A DNA stretch of 64,000 bases, taken from Halicephalobus mephisto (lineage: Eukaryota > Nematoda > Chromadorea > Rhabditida > Panagrolaimidae). Positions 45,008 to 55,721 of this stretch are shown here, piece by piece (position 1 is the stretch's first letter; the number at the start of each line of letters is the position of its first letter). The notes under the pieces were generated by a model that saw only the letters and a program-made list of their open reading frames with translations, was not told the origin of the DNA and did no database searches. The DNA lies in assembly GCA_009193035.1 (NCBI GenBank), contig SWDT01000027.1, positions 62,001 through 126,000 of the forward strand, given 5' to 3'. The translations under genes and the position numbers were made by a program.

Positions 45008-45490
45008 TGTGAAGAAAACGAGGAAAAGAACTAGAAATCAAAGGAAACGAAGAAGTAGGAAAAAAGAAAAAAAAGAAAACAAAAAAACAAGGTCTCGGAA
45101 CGAAAATCCGATTTCGCTCTGAAGAACTATTTGGCGGGAATTCAATTTTAATCAATTTTTGAAGACTACTAGTTTTTAAAATTTAACACAAAATTTTTAA
45201 TTCTTCCAAAATTCATAGGGACACCTGAAATCTCCTAGAATTTTATTGAAATTTAAAACAAACATTTAAATTAAAAATTTTAAAACTTCCTAAAAATTCG
45301 CGTCGGGATCATTTTATGGAAAAAATTTTATTTTTGGTTTTTAGAATAAAATTTAAATTTTTAAGAATTCTGAAAAGTTTTCGGAAAAATCGTGTCGGGA
45401 CCATTTCTTTAAAAAATTTATTTTTGAATTTAAAATTAATGTTTTAAATTTCGATATTTTTATTTTTTATTAATTTTTAATTCAAAAATC

Positions 45491-48018
45491 TCATTCGGTA
45501 TCGCAAAGATTACATGTTTTGACGCACATCCTCTTCATCAAAGTGGTGTAGGCCCTGTGGGTACAGAGACTTCGTTTTTCGTTGCAGTCGATTCCGAGGT
45601 CTAAGCAGGCCGTTCTGGTTACGGTAGCTCCTCTGACTGCACTTCTGGATTTGGTTTTCTTCGATGATGATTTTTTCGAATTTTTGGTTTTTCTTTTTTT
45701 AAAAGTTGATTTTGTTTTTGATCCAGAAGACAAAGATACACAAAATCCGCATGTTTTCTGACAGAACCTCTCCATGATTTTCTGGTAGAAGACGTTTTCG
45801 CAAAGCGTCAGTTTAGTGCTGCAATCAGTCGCGAAATCCCGGCATTGACTGAGTTTCGAGTGTTTTCTGGATACTGTATTGGAGTACATCTCCTCCACGG
45901 CTTCCAAGTCAGAAATGTACCGTTCTGCAGATCCTACTAGTTGGTTCAAAGACAACAATTCCGCCAAGGATTCTGGAGGCGAATTGTCTATTTCCACGAC
46001 TTCTGGAGGCGGAACTATACTGGGTTCGATGTCTTCTGAAGACTGGAATTTCTCTTCTTCCGAAGAAGAAGACCTCCTAGCCAGGACTTCATCGCAAAAA
46101 TTACATGTCCTGGGGCATCTGTCGAGCATGATTTCGTGAAGAGCTCCATTGGCACAAAGATGCTGTCTTTCTTCGCAGTCAAGAGATAAGTCTGAAAATG
46201 TTCTCAATTACGGTATCTACCAAGATGTTCACACACACAAAAAAACGTAATCTTCGGTCCAATAACAAACAGAAATCGTCACTATTACATTTTAATTTCC
46301 GTTCCAAAAGTCAAACATTTACGAAAAATGTGATAATTGTTAAAAACTTGAAAATTACGCTTTTCTGTGTATTGGAACTATTTCTGAATAGTGACTGAAA
46401 CTCCTAATATGAATCGGAAATAGACACTATCCGAAATCACTACACATAAAAAATGTAACTTTTAGTACAGTAATATATATAAATCGTCACTATTAAGTTA
46501 TAATTTTCTTCCCAAAAGTCAAACATTTACGAAAAATGTGATAATTGTGTCACATTTTTATCACATTTCGCAGTTGTTATCGAATCAAAAGTTACACTTT
46601 TTTGTTTGCATATGACTATCGACTTTCGAGGGCCGTATATCCCATAGACCGTAATCCAGAAGTTCCTAAATCTATTTAGACAGGACACAATGCTGAAAAT
46701 CAATTATGAAATCTTTCTGCAAAACTAAAATTCCCCTGTAAGTTACTGTAGTTTCTAAGAATTTCTAGAAATTCGTGATGAAATCACTTTGTTAAAATAT
46801 ATTTTTAATTTCGAAAGTGGTATAATTATATTCTTAATCACATAAAAGTTGGATTTTACACTTTTGGGTCCCAACTGGAAAGTTTGAGAAATTCCTTTCA
46901 AGACCATTTTTTAAAAGTTTATTTATGATTTTTTTAAAAATGATCATATTCGTTCAGAAATATAAAAATTAAATTTTACTTTTTTGGGTCCCAACTGGAA
47001 AGTTTTAGAGATTCCTTTCAAGACCATTTTTTGAAAATTTATGATTTTTTTAAAAATGACTGTGAATTTTCTTTTTAAATTACTGTAATTTAAAAAATTT
47101 CAGAAATTCCCTCCGAAATTATTTTGCAGTGATTTTTATTTTTATTTTTTTATAATAAAATCGTTGTTCAAAATGGGTGGATTTGGATATCAAATAACCA
47201 GCTTCGATTTTTTTAATTTTCGGGGTTAGTTTGGTCAAAATCGAGCTTGAAGTACTGTGATTTTTCGTGTTTTCTGTTCGAATTTTATTTATTTTATTTT
47301 TACGTTCAAAAATGCTCAGTAACTAAAAAAAAGTTTATTTTTAATCATTATTTCGAAAATTAATAAAATTATAAATATTTCAAAACAAATTTAGGAAAAA
47401 AATATTTCTAAAAAGATGTCCTGTGGGTATTTTTCTTTTTTTAATATCTTAAAAATCAAAACATGGGGATTTTAGGTATTTTCAGAAATAAAAATTATAA
47501 ATTGTGTTAGGTTTTCGAAATTCGTTTCAAAACCATTTTATAGGAAAAATTATTTTAATTTTTGTAATAATATTATTTTAGAAATTTTTCGAAAATTCGT
47601 CTTGGGATAATTTTCTAACAATTTCTGTTTTTAATTTCTTACAGTAATGTTATTTCTAAAATCCCTGAAAATTCGTTCCAGGACTATTTCGTAGAAAAAT
47701 TATTTTTAATTTTTGTAATAATATTATTTTAGAAATTTTTTTAAATCTTAAAAGTTCATTCCAAGACCATTTTCTACTTTTTTACAGTAATGTTATTTCT
47801 AAAATCCTTAAAAGTTCGTTCCAGGATCATTTCGTAGAAAAATTATTTTTAATTTTAAAAATTATCAATTAAGATGATTAATAAAATCCAAAATTACGGT
47901 GTCCCGAATGCTTACCTGTGCAAAATGAATCCATGGCTTCTATTTCCGCCGGATTCTCAGTTGTTTCTTGTTCTCCGAAGCATACTGTAATAACGAACAA
48001 TATCAGAATCCACTTCAT
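45491..48018 (-). CDS. Secreted protein with three ShKT domains
   Basis: Two exons, 48018-47916 and 46191-45491, coding about 267 aa. Signal peptide MKWILILFVITVCFGEQ. ShKT 1 spans the junction (FCTDLSLDCEERQHLC, DRCPRTCNFC), ShKT 2 is CRDFATDCSTKLTLC...FCQKTCGFC, and ShKT 3 is CLDLGIDCNEKRSLC...MCVKTCNLC. Domains 1 and 2 are joined by an acidic Ser/Glu/Pro linker, and domains 2 and 3 by a Lys/Ser-rich linker (KKRKTKNSKKSSSKKTKSR). ShKT proteins are abundant in nematode secretions and cuticle or mucus. The first intron, 1.72 kb, hosts two MITEs and several copies of the dispersed TTCG(T)..GGACCATTT repeat. Confidence 0.85.
46230..46371. mobile_element. MITE related to 27951-28120 (copy 2)
   Basis: Ends CACACACAAAAAAACGTAA and TTACGCTTTTCTGTGTA are inverted repeats. 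The interior has ATCGTCACTATTA and TTTACGAAAAATGTGATAAT as in the other copies, and is shortened near the centre. Confidence 0.7.
46441..46610. mobile_element. MITE related to 27951-28120 (copy 3)
   Basis: From TACACATAAAAAATGTAACT to AAAGTTACACTTTTTTGTTTG. It contains the central palindrome (ATGTGATAATTGTGTCACAT) nearly complete. It lies 70 bp from copy 2, in the same intron. Confidence 0.75.
46840..47080. repeat. Intronic duplication of TGGGTCCCAACTGGAAAG units
   Basis: Two ~115-bp units (46863 and 46985) share TTTGGGTCCCAACTGGAAAG, AGATTCCTTTCAAGACCATTTTT or close variants, then a poly-A/T part. Related units occur in the RMC1 intron at 58036 and 58151. Confidence 0.75.
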
Positions 48019-49141
48019 TTTGATTTTCTGAAAACAAAAATTATCTTTTAACTTTTCTGGAGGATAAATCGATCAGTTAAGCCGCTTGTTGGAAATTTCA
48101 CGAGTTCAGAACTCGATTCTCGAGGACAACAATGCTCCTATTGTCGTCAATCGCCGTCCCTAATGGAGTGTAAACAGAATTATCTCGAAAACGGAGGTCA
48201 CTCGAGACCTATCGGACCCCGTAACGTGGTTTCGAATTATCTCCCTACGTCGTTCAAAAAAGGATTATAGTCAAAAAATGCTTAAAATAAGTGGATCATC
48301 TGGTCCTAAAAGGAAGAACGAGAGGACTCAGCAGCACACTGGAAACAAGTGATTACGAAAGAATTAAAGCACGTTATTCAACGATTACATAAAAAAAATT
48401 CCTTTCAAAAATCTTCAAAAAAAAATTTATTTTTCGTACAATATAAAAATTAAAATTTTTAAAAACTAAATAATTTATTTTTACAAATAATAATATTTTT
48501 AAAAAATTAAAAATTCATTTTTTTTCTTCTCGAGAATCTTCAAAAAAAAATTTATTTTCTGTACAATATAAAAATTAAATTTTTAAAAACTAAATAATTT
48601 ATTTTTACAAATAATAATATTTAAAAAAAATTAAAAATTTTTTTTTTATTTCAAAAATCTTCAAAGAAAATTTATTTTCTGTACAATATAAAAATTAAAA
48701 TTTTTAAAAACTAAATAATTTATTTTTACAAATAATATTTTAAGAAAATTAAAAATTCATTTTTTTTCTTCTCGAGAATCTTCAAAAAAAATTAATTTTT
48801 CGTACAATATAAAAATTAAATTTTTCAAAAAGTAGATAATTTATTTTTACAAATAATAATATTTAGAAAAAATTAAAAATTATTTTTTTTATTTCAAAAA
48901 TCTTCAAAGAAAATTTATTTTTTATAATTTTACAAAAAATGATTTCTTTAATTTTTATTTTTTATGGAAATAGAAATTTTACTTTTTGTTGATAATAAAA
49001 ATTTTTTAAATATGAAAAAATATAACTTTTAAAGAAATTAGAAAAAATCAAAGAAAATTATTTCACACATCTTGAAGGAAAAATTTTTTTAGAGTAATTT
49101 GTTTTTAGATAATTTAAAAACTATATTTTTATTTTTAGTTT
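48019..49141. other. Intergenic region with a GC-richer block and a four-copy repeat
   Basis: 48060-48360 is markedly GC-richer than its surroundings but has no ORF or RNA fold that I can name; it may be promoter of the ShKT gene. 48400-48930 is the tandem repeat listed separately. Confidence 0.5.
48400..48930. repeat. Four ~120-bp tandem A/T-rich units
   Basis: Each unit has TCTTCAAA(G)AAAAATTTATTTT(T), then GTACAATATAAAAATTAAAT and CTAAATAATTTATTTTTACA. Units alternate between CTTCTCGAGAAT and ATTTCAAAAAT junctions, so the higher-order period is about 240 bp. Confidence 0.85.
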
Positions 49142-50407
49142 TCACCACTCTTGACCATTGGGATAAAAAACGGGCTTACAGTCAAATTTGACAAGTTCGA
49201 CGAAATTCACGACGGATTCAACGATGAACCAGAATCCACTGAAGAAAACGACCATTTGGGCGTACTTGGATTTATCCGGATAATTGTCCAAATTTTTCGG
49301 AAACACTTTGCTCATGATTACTGTAGCTATGGACGAACCGAAGAAGGCCGTCAAGACCAAAGTCGGCTCCACGAAGAGGGTCTTCTGACGTCTGAAGAAC
49401 TCCTCGATGAACTTGTTTTTTGCTTCTTGCACACGATTACCGTAATCTATGGCGATTTTCACGATGTGGGGAGTTCCCTTCTCGTCCGCTACTCTGCTGA
49501 TGAAGATAGAGTCCTAGAGATGGGTTACAGTAAGACAAAATTGAAAATAAAGTTTTTGACAAAACGGTCCTGACACGAATTTCCGGAATTTCAATTTTTA
49601 GATGTTATTTATAAAATTATGGTGATTTTACAAATTAGAAATTCTATAAAATGGTTCTGACACGAATTTCCGGAATTTCAATTTTTAGATGTTATTTATA
49701 AAATTATGGTGGTTTTAGAAATTAGAAATTCCATAAAATGATCCTGACACGAATTTCAATTTTTAGATGTTATTTATAAAATTACAGTAGTTTAATAATT
49801 TAAAAAATTCTATAAAATGGTCCTGACACGAATTTCCGGAATTTCAATTTTTAAATGTTATTTATAAAATTACAGTAGTTTAATAATTAAAAGTAAAAAT
49901 TCCATAAAATGGTCCTGGCACGAATTTTGATAACTTAGAAAATCCTAAAATTCATGATTTCCAAAAACTAAAAAAATCAAAATTAATTTTTTTGATTTTA
50001 TAATTTTCAAAAAATTTTTTTTAGTTTTTTATAAATTCCTACTGTAGAAAACTTACATATTCATACTGTAGCACATATCCGACAAGTTGGAAAAAACATT
50101 CGTTTTTGATCAATTCTTCCGGATGATCGTTGGTTTCACACACAGTATGGATAGAAGAATAAGTGGATTTCGCAAGGACGTATCCGAAGTAACTCCCTGA
50201 AATCAGAGCCAAGGCCCAGACGAAAAAAACTTTTATTTTCTTACTCCTGGTTGATCTAGAGGATTCAGAAAGTCCGTTATCCACTTCCTCGGTCATCTTC
50301 AAGGAGAAAGCCAGACAGAAATAAAAATCGCGGGAACCTCGGCCGATAATGTCCGACGATAAAGATCCTCCGAGGGCATTTGACAACAAATTGACTGATC
50401 TCACCAT
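49142..50407 (-). CDS. Small multi-pass membrane protein of unknown function
   Basis: Two exons, 50407-50057 and 49513-49142, coding about 240 aa. Hydrophobic segments: VFFVWALALISGSYFGYVLA, LVLTAFFGSSIATVIMSKVF and MVVFFSGFWFIVESVVNFVE, with a fourth weaker one possible near the N-terminus (DFYFCLAFSLKM). The start at 50407 is the first in-frame ATG. The ATG at 50297 (MTEEVDNGLSESSRSTRSKK) is an alternative that would give a three-TM protein with a short cytosolic N-terminus. No family is recognised. The 543-nt intron holds four copies of an ~85-bp repeat. Confidence 0.6.
49560..49930. repeat. Four ~85-bp intronic tandem copies containing CCTGACACGAAT
   Basis: The units AAAATGGTCCTGACACGAAT, TTCCGGAATTTCAATTTTTA and GATGTTATTTATAAAATTA recur at about 49565, 49650, 49737 and 49817, with a partial fifth. 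The GTCCTGACACGAAT part is the reverse orientation of the dispersed intronic motif. Confidence 0.85.
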
Positions 50408-50598
50408 AGAAAGTCGGTGTTCATTTTGAACCACTATAGCTACCGATAAAAACCCTGTCTGTGTTTTCGCTTAGGATTATGTCCCGTCTGAAGGAAGTTC
50501 AGGTTCTGATATGTTACTTTTTACTTTTACTTTTTATTCCTATATCGCACAATCAAAGTTCTACAACAAATTACAATTTAAATTTAAACAATTCAATT

Positions 50599-50940
50599 CT
50601 AAATGTTGTTTCCTTTGACCCAGCTTTCCAGTTGGAGTCGTGCGTAGGGGGCAGCACGGGTTGGTGAGAAAATGTGCCGCGTGGCATCGAACTCGGCCTT
50701 CTTGCATTCAAGCGCGTCTGCGAGATCGTCGCTCCATCTTTTCCGGGGCCTTCCGAGTGGGCGCTTCTTCTTCGGGTTCCATAGGGTGGTCCTCTTCGCC
50801 CAGTCGCGCGTTGCTTCTTTCGTTAGCTTCGCTGCGAAATTCCATTTTCGGATCAGCGCGCAGGATATCCAATTTGATAGGCCAGTTCTTTTAACTGATA
50901 TGTTAATGTGAGATATCTTTCTTGTAACCAATCGAGAGTC
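50599..50940 (-). mobile_element. 3' end of a non-LTR (LINE) retrotransposon
   Basis: The minus strand reads a C-terminal LINE tail: ALIRKWNFAAKLTKEATRDW, KRTTLWNPKKKRPLGRPRKR and WSDDL, the usual GRPxxRWxDD motif after the reverse-transcriptase domain in RTE/jockey-type elements. The sequence is strikingly GC-rich compared with its flanks. No reverse-transcriptase core lies upstream, so it is a 5'-truncated fragment. Confidence 0.75.
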
Positions 50941-50995
50941 GAACCTTGGTCTCGAGAATGACAGTCACGGTTGCTTACCACTACACCACCAAAGA
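50933..50995 (-). pseudogene. tRNA-like remnant, Asp-like anticodon loop
   Basis: The minus strand contains GGTGGTGTAGTGGTAAGCA (an A-box-like D arm), GACTGTCATTC (a loop like tRNA-Asp GTC) and GGTTCGACTC (a B box). The acceptor and T stems do not pair well, so a functional tRNA is unlikely. It directly abuts the LINE fragment. Confidence 0.35.
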
Positions 50996-51261
50996 AAAAA
51001 CAATCCTTTTTTAAAAATTTCTTTTTTTCGTTCTAGTGTTTGTTTTATCCTAAAGCAAAATGTACTCCAATCTCAAATAACCAATCTCGCATATCCGTTC
51101 TTCCTGGTTCTTCTGCCCGAATTATCACACAAGCCTAAAATTTTAGTCTCCTAACCGGAGATCGAACTCGGATATCTCAATAACAACTATTCGAAATAAC
51201 GACTATTACCGAAAATAAAATCTAAACTTTCATGAAACTCAACAACAAATATTAAAACCAA

Positions 51262-52047
51262 TTAATCACTCTCTGGTTCCGTTTTCACTTCTGCTTCACT
51301 GACTATCACTCCTCCGTCGGTGTCGGTGTCAACATCGACGACTTCGCTTTCCTGTTTGACTTTCTTGGAAGGAGGACCCATAGGAACTCTGATGTTCAGT
51401 AGGTGGGAGAGGGGTGGAGGAGCAGTATGGCCATCAGACTCCTTTTTGACGATGGGCTTGCCTTTGCTGTTCTTCTTCATTGCCGCGTTTTCTTCTTTCT
51501 TGATCTCAGCTTGTCTTTCAGCGACTTTGTTGAAAAGTTGGACGACTCCCCTGGAAAACCCATATATGAACAAGTTCAAAAGACCCGTAAGGAAATCCAT
51601 ATATGAAAAGGTCACAAAATTAAAAACAAACTTGGTGGCGATGTGAATGAGTTTCCTTTCTCGTTCCCGATCCGCAGCTATATCTGGCTTCACTAATCCG
51701 AGCAAAAGCTTCTTCCTGTTTTCATTAAATGATTTGGCACGTTCAGATCTAGTTAGCTTCTTCTTTCTCCTCGGTTCTGGTTTCTGAAATGACCTATCAA
51801 AATCGAATTCGATATAAAAACCAACTTTTTCTTCATTCTCGATAGAAACACTTGTAGATTCATTCTTCAGAGGCTTCACGGTCGTCAGATTGTGGTTTTC
51901 TCCATGGTCTTCAACTAGCGAGGAATCTGAGTCAGTTGAGAGAGATCCTTCAGAATCAGAATCCGATTCCTCTTTGACTTCGAGTTCCTTCTTTGGCTTC
52001 GGTTCTTCCTCCTCTTCGACGATCAGAACATCCCCGGAATGCGTCAT
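51262..52047 (-). CDS. rrp15: RRP15-like 60S ribosome-biogenesis protein
   Basis: Two exons, 52047-51632 and 51550-51262, coding about 234 aa. The core matches Rrp15 in KLLLGLVKPDIAADRERERK followed by LIHIATKGVVQLFNKVAE, equivalent to human RVKPDV...ERNLQRIATRGVVQLFNAV. The N-terminal third is acidic and serine-rich. The C-terminus is Lys/Pro-rich and then acidic. Rrp15 is a nucleolar component of pre-60S particles needed for 27S rRNA processing. A 42-nt stretch in exon 1 (gttggt...tttcag, near 51783-51824) could be either coding or an in-frame intron, and both keep phase. Confidence 0.82.
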   Translation of the reverse strand: MTHSGDVLIVEEEEEPKPKKELEVKEESDSDSEGSLSTDSDSSLVEDHGENHNLTTVKPLKNESTSVSIENEEKVGFYIEFDFDRSFQKPEPRRKKKLTRSERAKSFNENRKKLLLGLVKPDIAADRERERKLIHIATKFVFNFVTFSYMDFLTGLLNLFIYGFSRGVVQLFNKVAERQAEIKKEENAAMKKNSKGKPIVKKESDGHTAPPPLSHLLNIRVPMGPPSKKVKQESEVVDVDTDTDGGVIVSEAEVKTEPESD

Positions 52048-53064
52048 TCTAAAGCCTGAAGGCTATAAAGTAGAAGAAATAGGTAGAAAATGAATAAAAA
52101 TTGAGGAAAATGTTCAATAAAATTGAAATTCAGAGAGAACCAATTTTGACAACTTTTCGCTTTGAGAGCCGATCGAGGACAATGACAAAGAGGATTGACG
52201 GTCCGAAAACAGTGGTTTTTTAACTTTTTTAAAATTAAATTTCTTATTCTATTTATTTTAGTAGTTTTATAATTTAATAAAATTCACGTATTTGAAATTT
52301 CCGAATTTAATATTAGGATTTTTTTGAAAAAAAACCTACTCCAATAGCAATCTCGGATAGTGTCCAAAACCGCACAAAAATCATCATTCTTCAGACACTA
52401 TTAGACAACTTTTTGTGTAGTGGAAAAGTACACCCCAATAACAATGTTGGATAGTGTCTACAATTTTACAAAAATCATCATTTCTCAGACACTATCTAGA
52501 CAGTTTGTACAGCTGTTTTTCTCAGCCAAAATCCCGCTTCAATAGCAATCTCGGATAGTGTCTGCAATTTCGCAAAAGTCATCATTTCTCAGACACTATT
52601 CGAATTTTCCCCAACTAAATCACCAAATATCAATTAATTCAACCTATTTTCCATTTTTTCTAATCACTATCCCACAATGCTTAAAACTTTTTTCTCGATC
52701 AAAACCACTCTGAATAGTGACTACTTTTCTCCAAATTCTGTCAGGTGCCTTTTTTATTGTTAAAATACAGTGAAACTCGAATAAGTAAGATCCGTCCAGA
52801 GGCAAGCAACAGTCCTCGCTACCGTAACCCAGACAAAACGGACCAGCCAGAATCAAGCACAGTAGACCAAATCAATTGAATCCCCAAGGAAGTATCTTAC
52901 AAATTCAAAGACAAAAAGGAAAAGGAGGAGACAACAATTTATTTGGGTAAATATGAAAAGAGTACACATAAAAATACTCCCATCTTTAGCTGCCAATTCC
53001 AAAAACCCACTTTCAAAAAAGACAGTACCAAGACGAGAGCTCTACATTCAAATAAGACAGTCCA
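52048..53064. other. Intergenic region between CAF1 and RRP15
   Basis: Contains the rrp15 5' flank, the dyad repeat above, and a 3' flank of CAF1 (52640-53064) with only short unsupported ORFs. Confidence 0.5.
52340..52600. repeat. Three spaced ~62-bp units with GGATAGTGTC/GACACTAT dyads
   Basis: Copies at about 52342, 52433 and 52530 read CAATAGCAATCTCGGATAGT, then TCATCATTTCTCAGACACTA or close variants. Each pairs ATAGTGTCT with AGACACTAT as a hairpin around a ~25-nt loop. A related GACACTATCCGAAAT phrase occurs near 46424. They lie upstream of rrp15. Confidence 0.8.
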
Positions 53065-54185
53065 TCAAGGCGAGGATGTTATTGCCTCTTTCATAGTGAG
53101 TGGATTGACGAGCGATAAAAGCTTCGCCGGCCTTGAAGAGTTGTTTTCACGTTCTGGTCCATGGGAACCTTCTCGGTTGCTTTGGCTAGAGTTGCTTGCA
53201 GACGTAAGTAACGGCACAGGTGAAGCAAATTGGGCAAATGAAGCTGTCATTGAGTTACCGAGTCCGTACATGTGTCCTTGCAAATCTGGAGCAATCTAAA
53301 ACAAAACCAAACAAGTCATAATCAACTCCGGAAAACAGAAATCGCAAAGTGCACATGGTTGGAAATTTTCGACTTACTTTGTCCCAGTTGTCACCAAAGA
53401 ACTTTTCTTTTAATCTGAAGAAGGTCCGTGCCGTCAGCAGAGAATCTGATCCAGCTTGATGTTGGCTTCCGATTCTCTCCACACACAGTTGATCAGCAAC
53501 ATCTTGCAGACCTCCTCGCAGTTTCGCGGCCATAACCCCAGGCAATTTCATTAACATCTTGATGTCGTAAGAGCAGGGGAACAGAATTCGATGCATTTCG
53601 AAAAACTCCTTTTCTGTCGCAGGGAGATTCCGTACAACGATCGTTTTAATGAGATATCCAAAATCGAAACAGGAATGAAACGTCAACCAAGTCACCTCGT
53701 TGTTCACCACGAGTCCAGATGTCGTCAGAAGAGCTCCGAAATCTTCCAGCAGTATTCCATGTGTCTGGAGACAGAAATTAAAAAACAAACCGATTTAAAA
53801 ACCTCACCCGATGCCTTTCAAAGTCGATACCAGACTTTTTCAATAAATCCACACTTTCTACTGCATACATGTCTTCTGACACTGAGAAATGAAAGTTGAA
53901 CTGCCAAATATCGCCTCCGGGAGGTAGCTCTCCTTTTGAATTCGTCAAACAAAAACCCACTTGGATAAGTTTCAACATGTTAACATTGCAGCTAATCTGG
54001 TTGTATTGAAATTCTTCCTTATTCTTGAACGCACCCATCGGAGTAGCCACGACGCCGGGGAACTCTGTGTCAAATGCAACAAAAGGATAATCCTTCACTA
54101 ACCGTCGGATCTTGCCAAATTCTTCATCAAGATTTTGGCGCCAGACATTGTGGATAACAACGTCCTTTGCCGCCATCTTTGCCAT
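53065..54185 (-). CDS. ccf-1: CCR4-NOT deadenylase CAF1/CNOT7 (CCF-1-like)
   Basis: Three exons: 54185-53808, 53764-53378 and 53295-53065, coding about 331 aa from the Met of MAKMAAKDVVIHNVW. The DEDD ribonuclease residues are all present: FVAFDTEFPGVV (D, E), FDFGYLIK (D) and HQAGSDSLL (H, D). Other family blocks are CNVNMLKLIQVGF, GDIWQFNFHF and KEKFFGDNWDKIAPDLQGHM. The C-terminal 60 residues are a divergent Ser/Asn-rich tail. CAF1 removes poly(A) tails as part of CCR4-NOT. The frame stays open 5' of the Met to a tttttcag acceptor (about 54245), so a longer N-terminus from an upstream exon is possible. Confidence 0.93.
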
Positions 54186-54245
54186 GGCGCCGCTGATGAC
54201 GGGATGCTGGCGCAAGTTGTGAGTGAGTGAAGGCACAGGACACTG

Positions 54246-55721
54246 AAAAATATCCATATATGAAATCCGTCTTTTATCGATTCTCCATGTCCACGTCATC
54301 GATAAAAAACCAATAATAAGGGCACATGAACCATAAAAGCAAAATTACAAATTTGTAAACAAATTTTTCGTCAGTCGATATATGGAATCTTTTGGAAACG
54401 GAATAAAAATAAAAAATTATAGAAATTTTAGTTAGATTAGTTGGGTAGTGGCTGGGGAAAAGGGACAGGGGGTAGGGGGAGAGGGACACAAGGGTATCGG
54501 AGGGATTTGAGCAAGACAAACCTGTACGGCAAATCTCGTGTTCACGCAGACATTGTCAGCTCCGAACGACCGGTTTGGCGAAACGGAAAAAACGCCAAAT
54601 GAGAAGCGCGTGTTTTGGGAGCATTTCGTTGGACTTCTCTCGGATTATCCTCGCTCCTCCGCTTCTTGGACCTTCTTTTGAAGTTTCCGGGTGATTATGA
54701 TGAAGAAGCGAGCTAGACGGAAAGGTACACCCACTCATTATTGGGGGTTTTCTTTTTTGGCGGTCTAGGGAGGGCCATACGGTCTTTAGGAATTACTTTT
54801 CTTTCTTGTTTTAATTTTTTTTTAAATTTGATAGTTTTAATCCCATTGGAAATTACTGAAATTTCAATGTATGACATATATGTTTTACAAAAATTAAGTT
54901 TTGTAATTATTTTTCTATAATCTTTGATATTTTATTTTTTTTCTTTCATTTCACATAATCCTAGACCACAGTATTCCACATTTATTTTTTATTATTAATT
55001 ATTATCTTTTGTTGAACTTAATCCCATCAGAAGTCGTTGGAAGTTTCGACTTTTTTATATGTAATCCTTAAAAAATTAAGTTTTTCAAGTATTATCCTTT
55101 GTTTCGTCGTATTTTTTATAATTTCATATAATCCTAGTTCATAATAATGTACTTCCAACTCTTCATATTAATTATAATCTCATGTTAAGTTTAATCCCAT
55201 TAGAAGCTGTTGGAATTTCCGACTTTTATATAATCCTTGAAAAACTAAATTTTACTTTTTCCGTCTCGATTCCCCGTTTTTGTTGCACATAATAAAAAAA
55301 CTAAATATGGAATACTGTGGTCTAGGAGTAATTACTACTTTTTGTTAGGCTTAATCTCATTGGAAGTTGTTGGAATTTCCGACTTTTATATAATCCTTGA
55401 AAAACTAAATTTTACTTTTTCCGTCTCGAAATCCTGCATGTTTGTCTTTTACATTGTGTAATCTTAGTCTACAGTATCACATTTTTGGTTTTGTCTACTA
55501 TTTACTAAATTGTAAAATCTTAAATCCCATTGGAAATAATCAAAAATTCAAAGTATATAATTTCTGAAAAATTAATTTTTATGGTTTATTTTCCCTTGTT
55601 GAAAAGTTATATTTTTCGTAATTCTACTTCGTAATTTAATAATTTTAGTTTTGTTAGGTAATTGCTATCTTTATTTTTCTAACATTTTCAATTTGAAAAA
55701 TTTTATTTTTCCCACCGAAAA
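54246..55721. other. CAF1 5' flank and repeat-bearing spacer
   Basis: A moderately GC-rich part (54480-54780) may hold the CAF1 promoter or a 5' exon (a donor, GTACAG|gtttgt, lies near 54521). 54800-55600 consists of four degenerate ~170-bp copies of TTAATCCCATTGGAAGTTGT, then TTCCGACTTTTATATAATCC. The closest pair is 55190-55280 and 55350-55440. No gene was seen. Confidence 0.55.

Noticed and set aside
50640..50911. Plus-strand ORFs of 79-84 aa in the GC-rich block
   Set aside because: They are antisense to the LINE C-terminal reading, which carries a recognisable GRPxxRWxDD motif.
51137..51180. Second tRNA-like B box (GAGTTCGATCTC on the minus strand)
   Set aside because: No A box or cloverleaf could be drawn around it.
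52644..52856. 70-aa minus ORF as a separate gene downstream of CAF1
   Set aside because: It has no start or splice context and no recognisable composition, and lies in presumed 3' flank.
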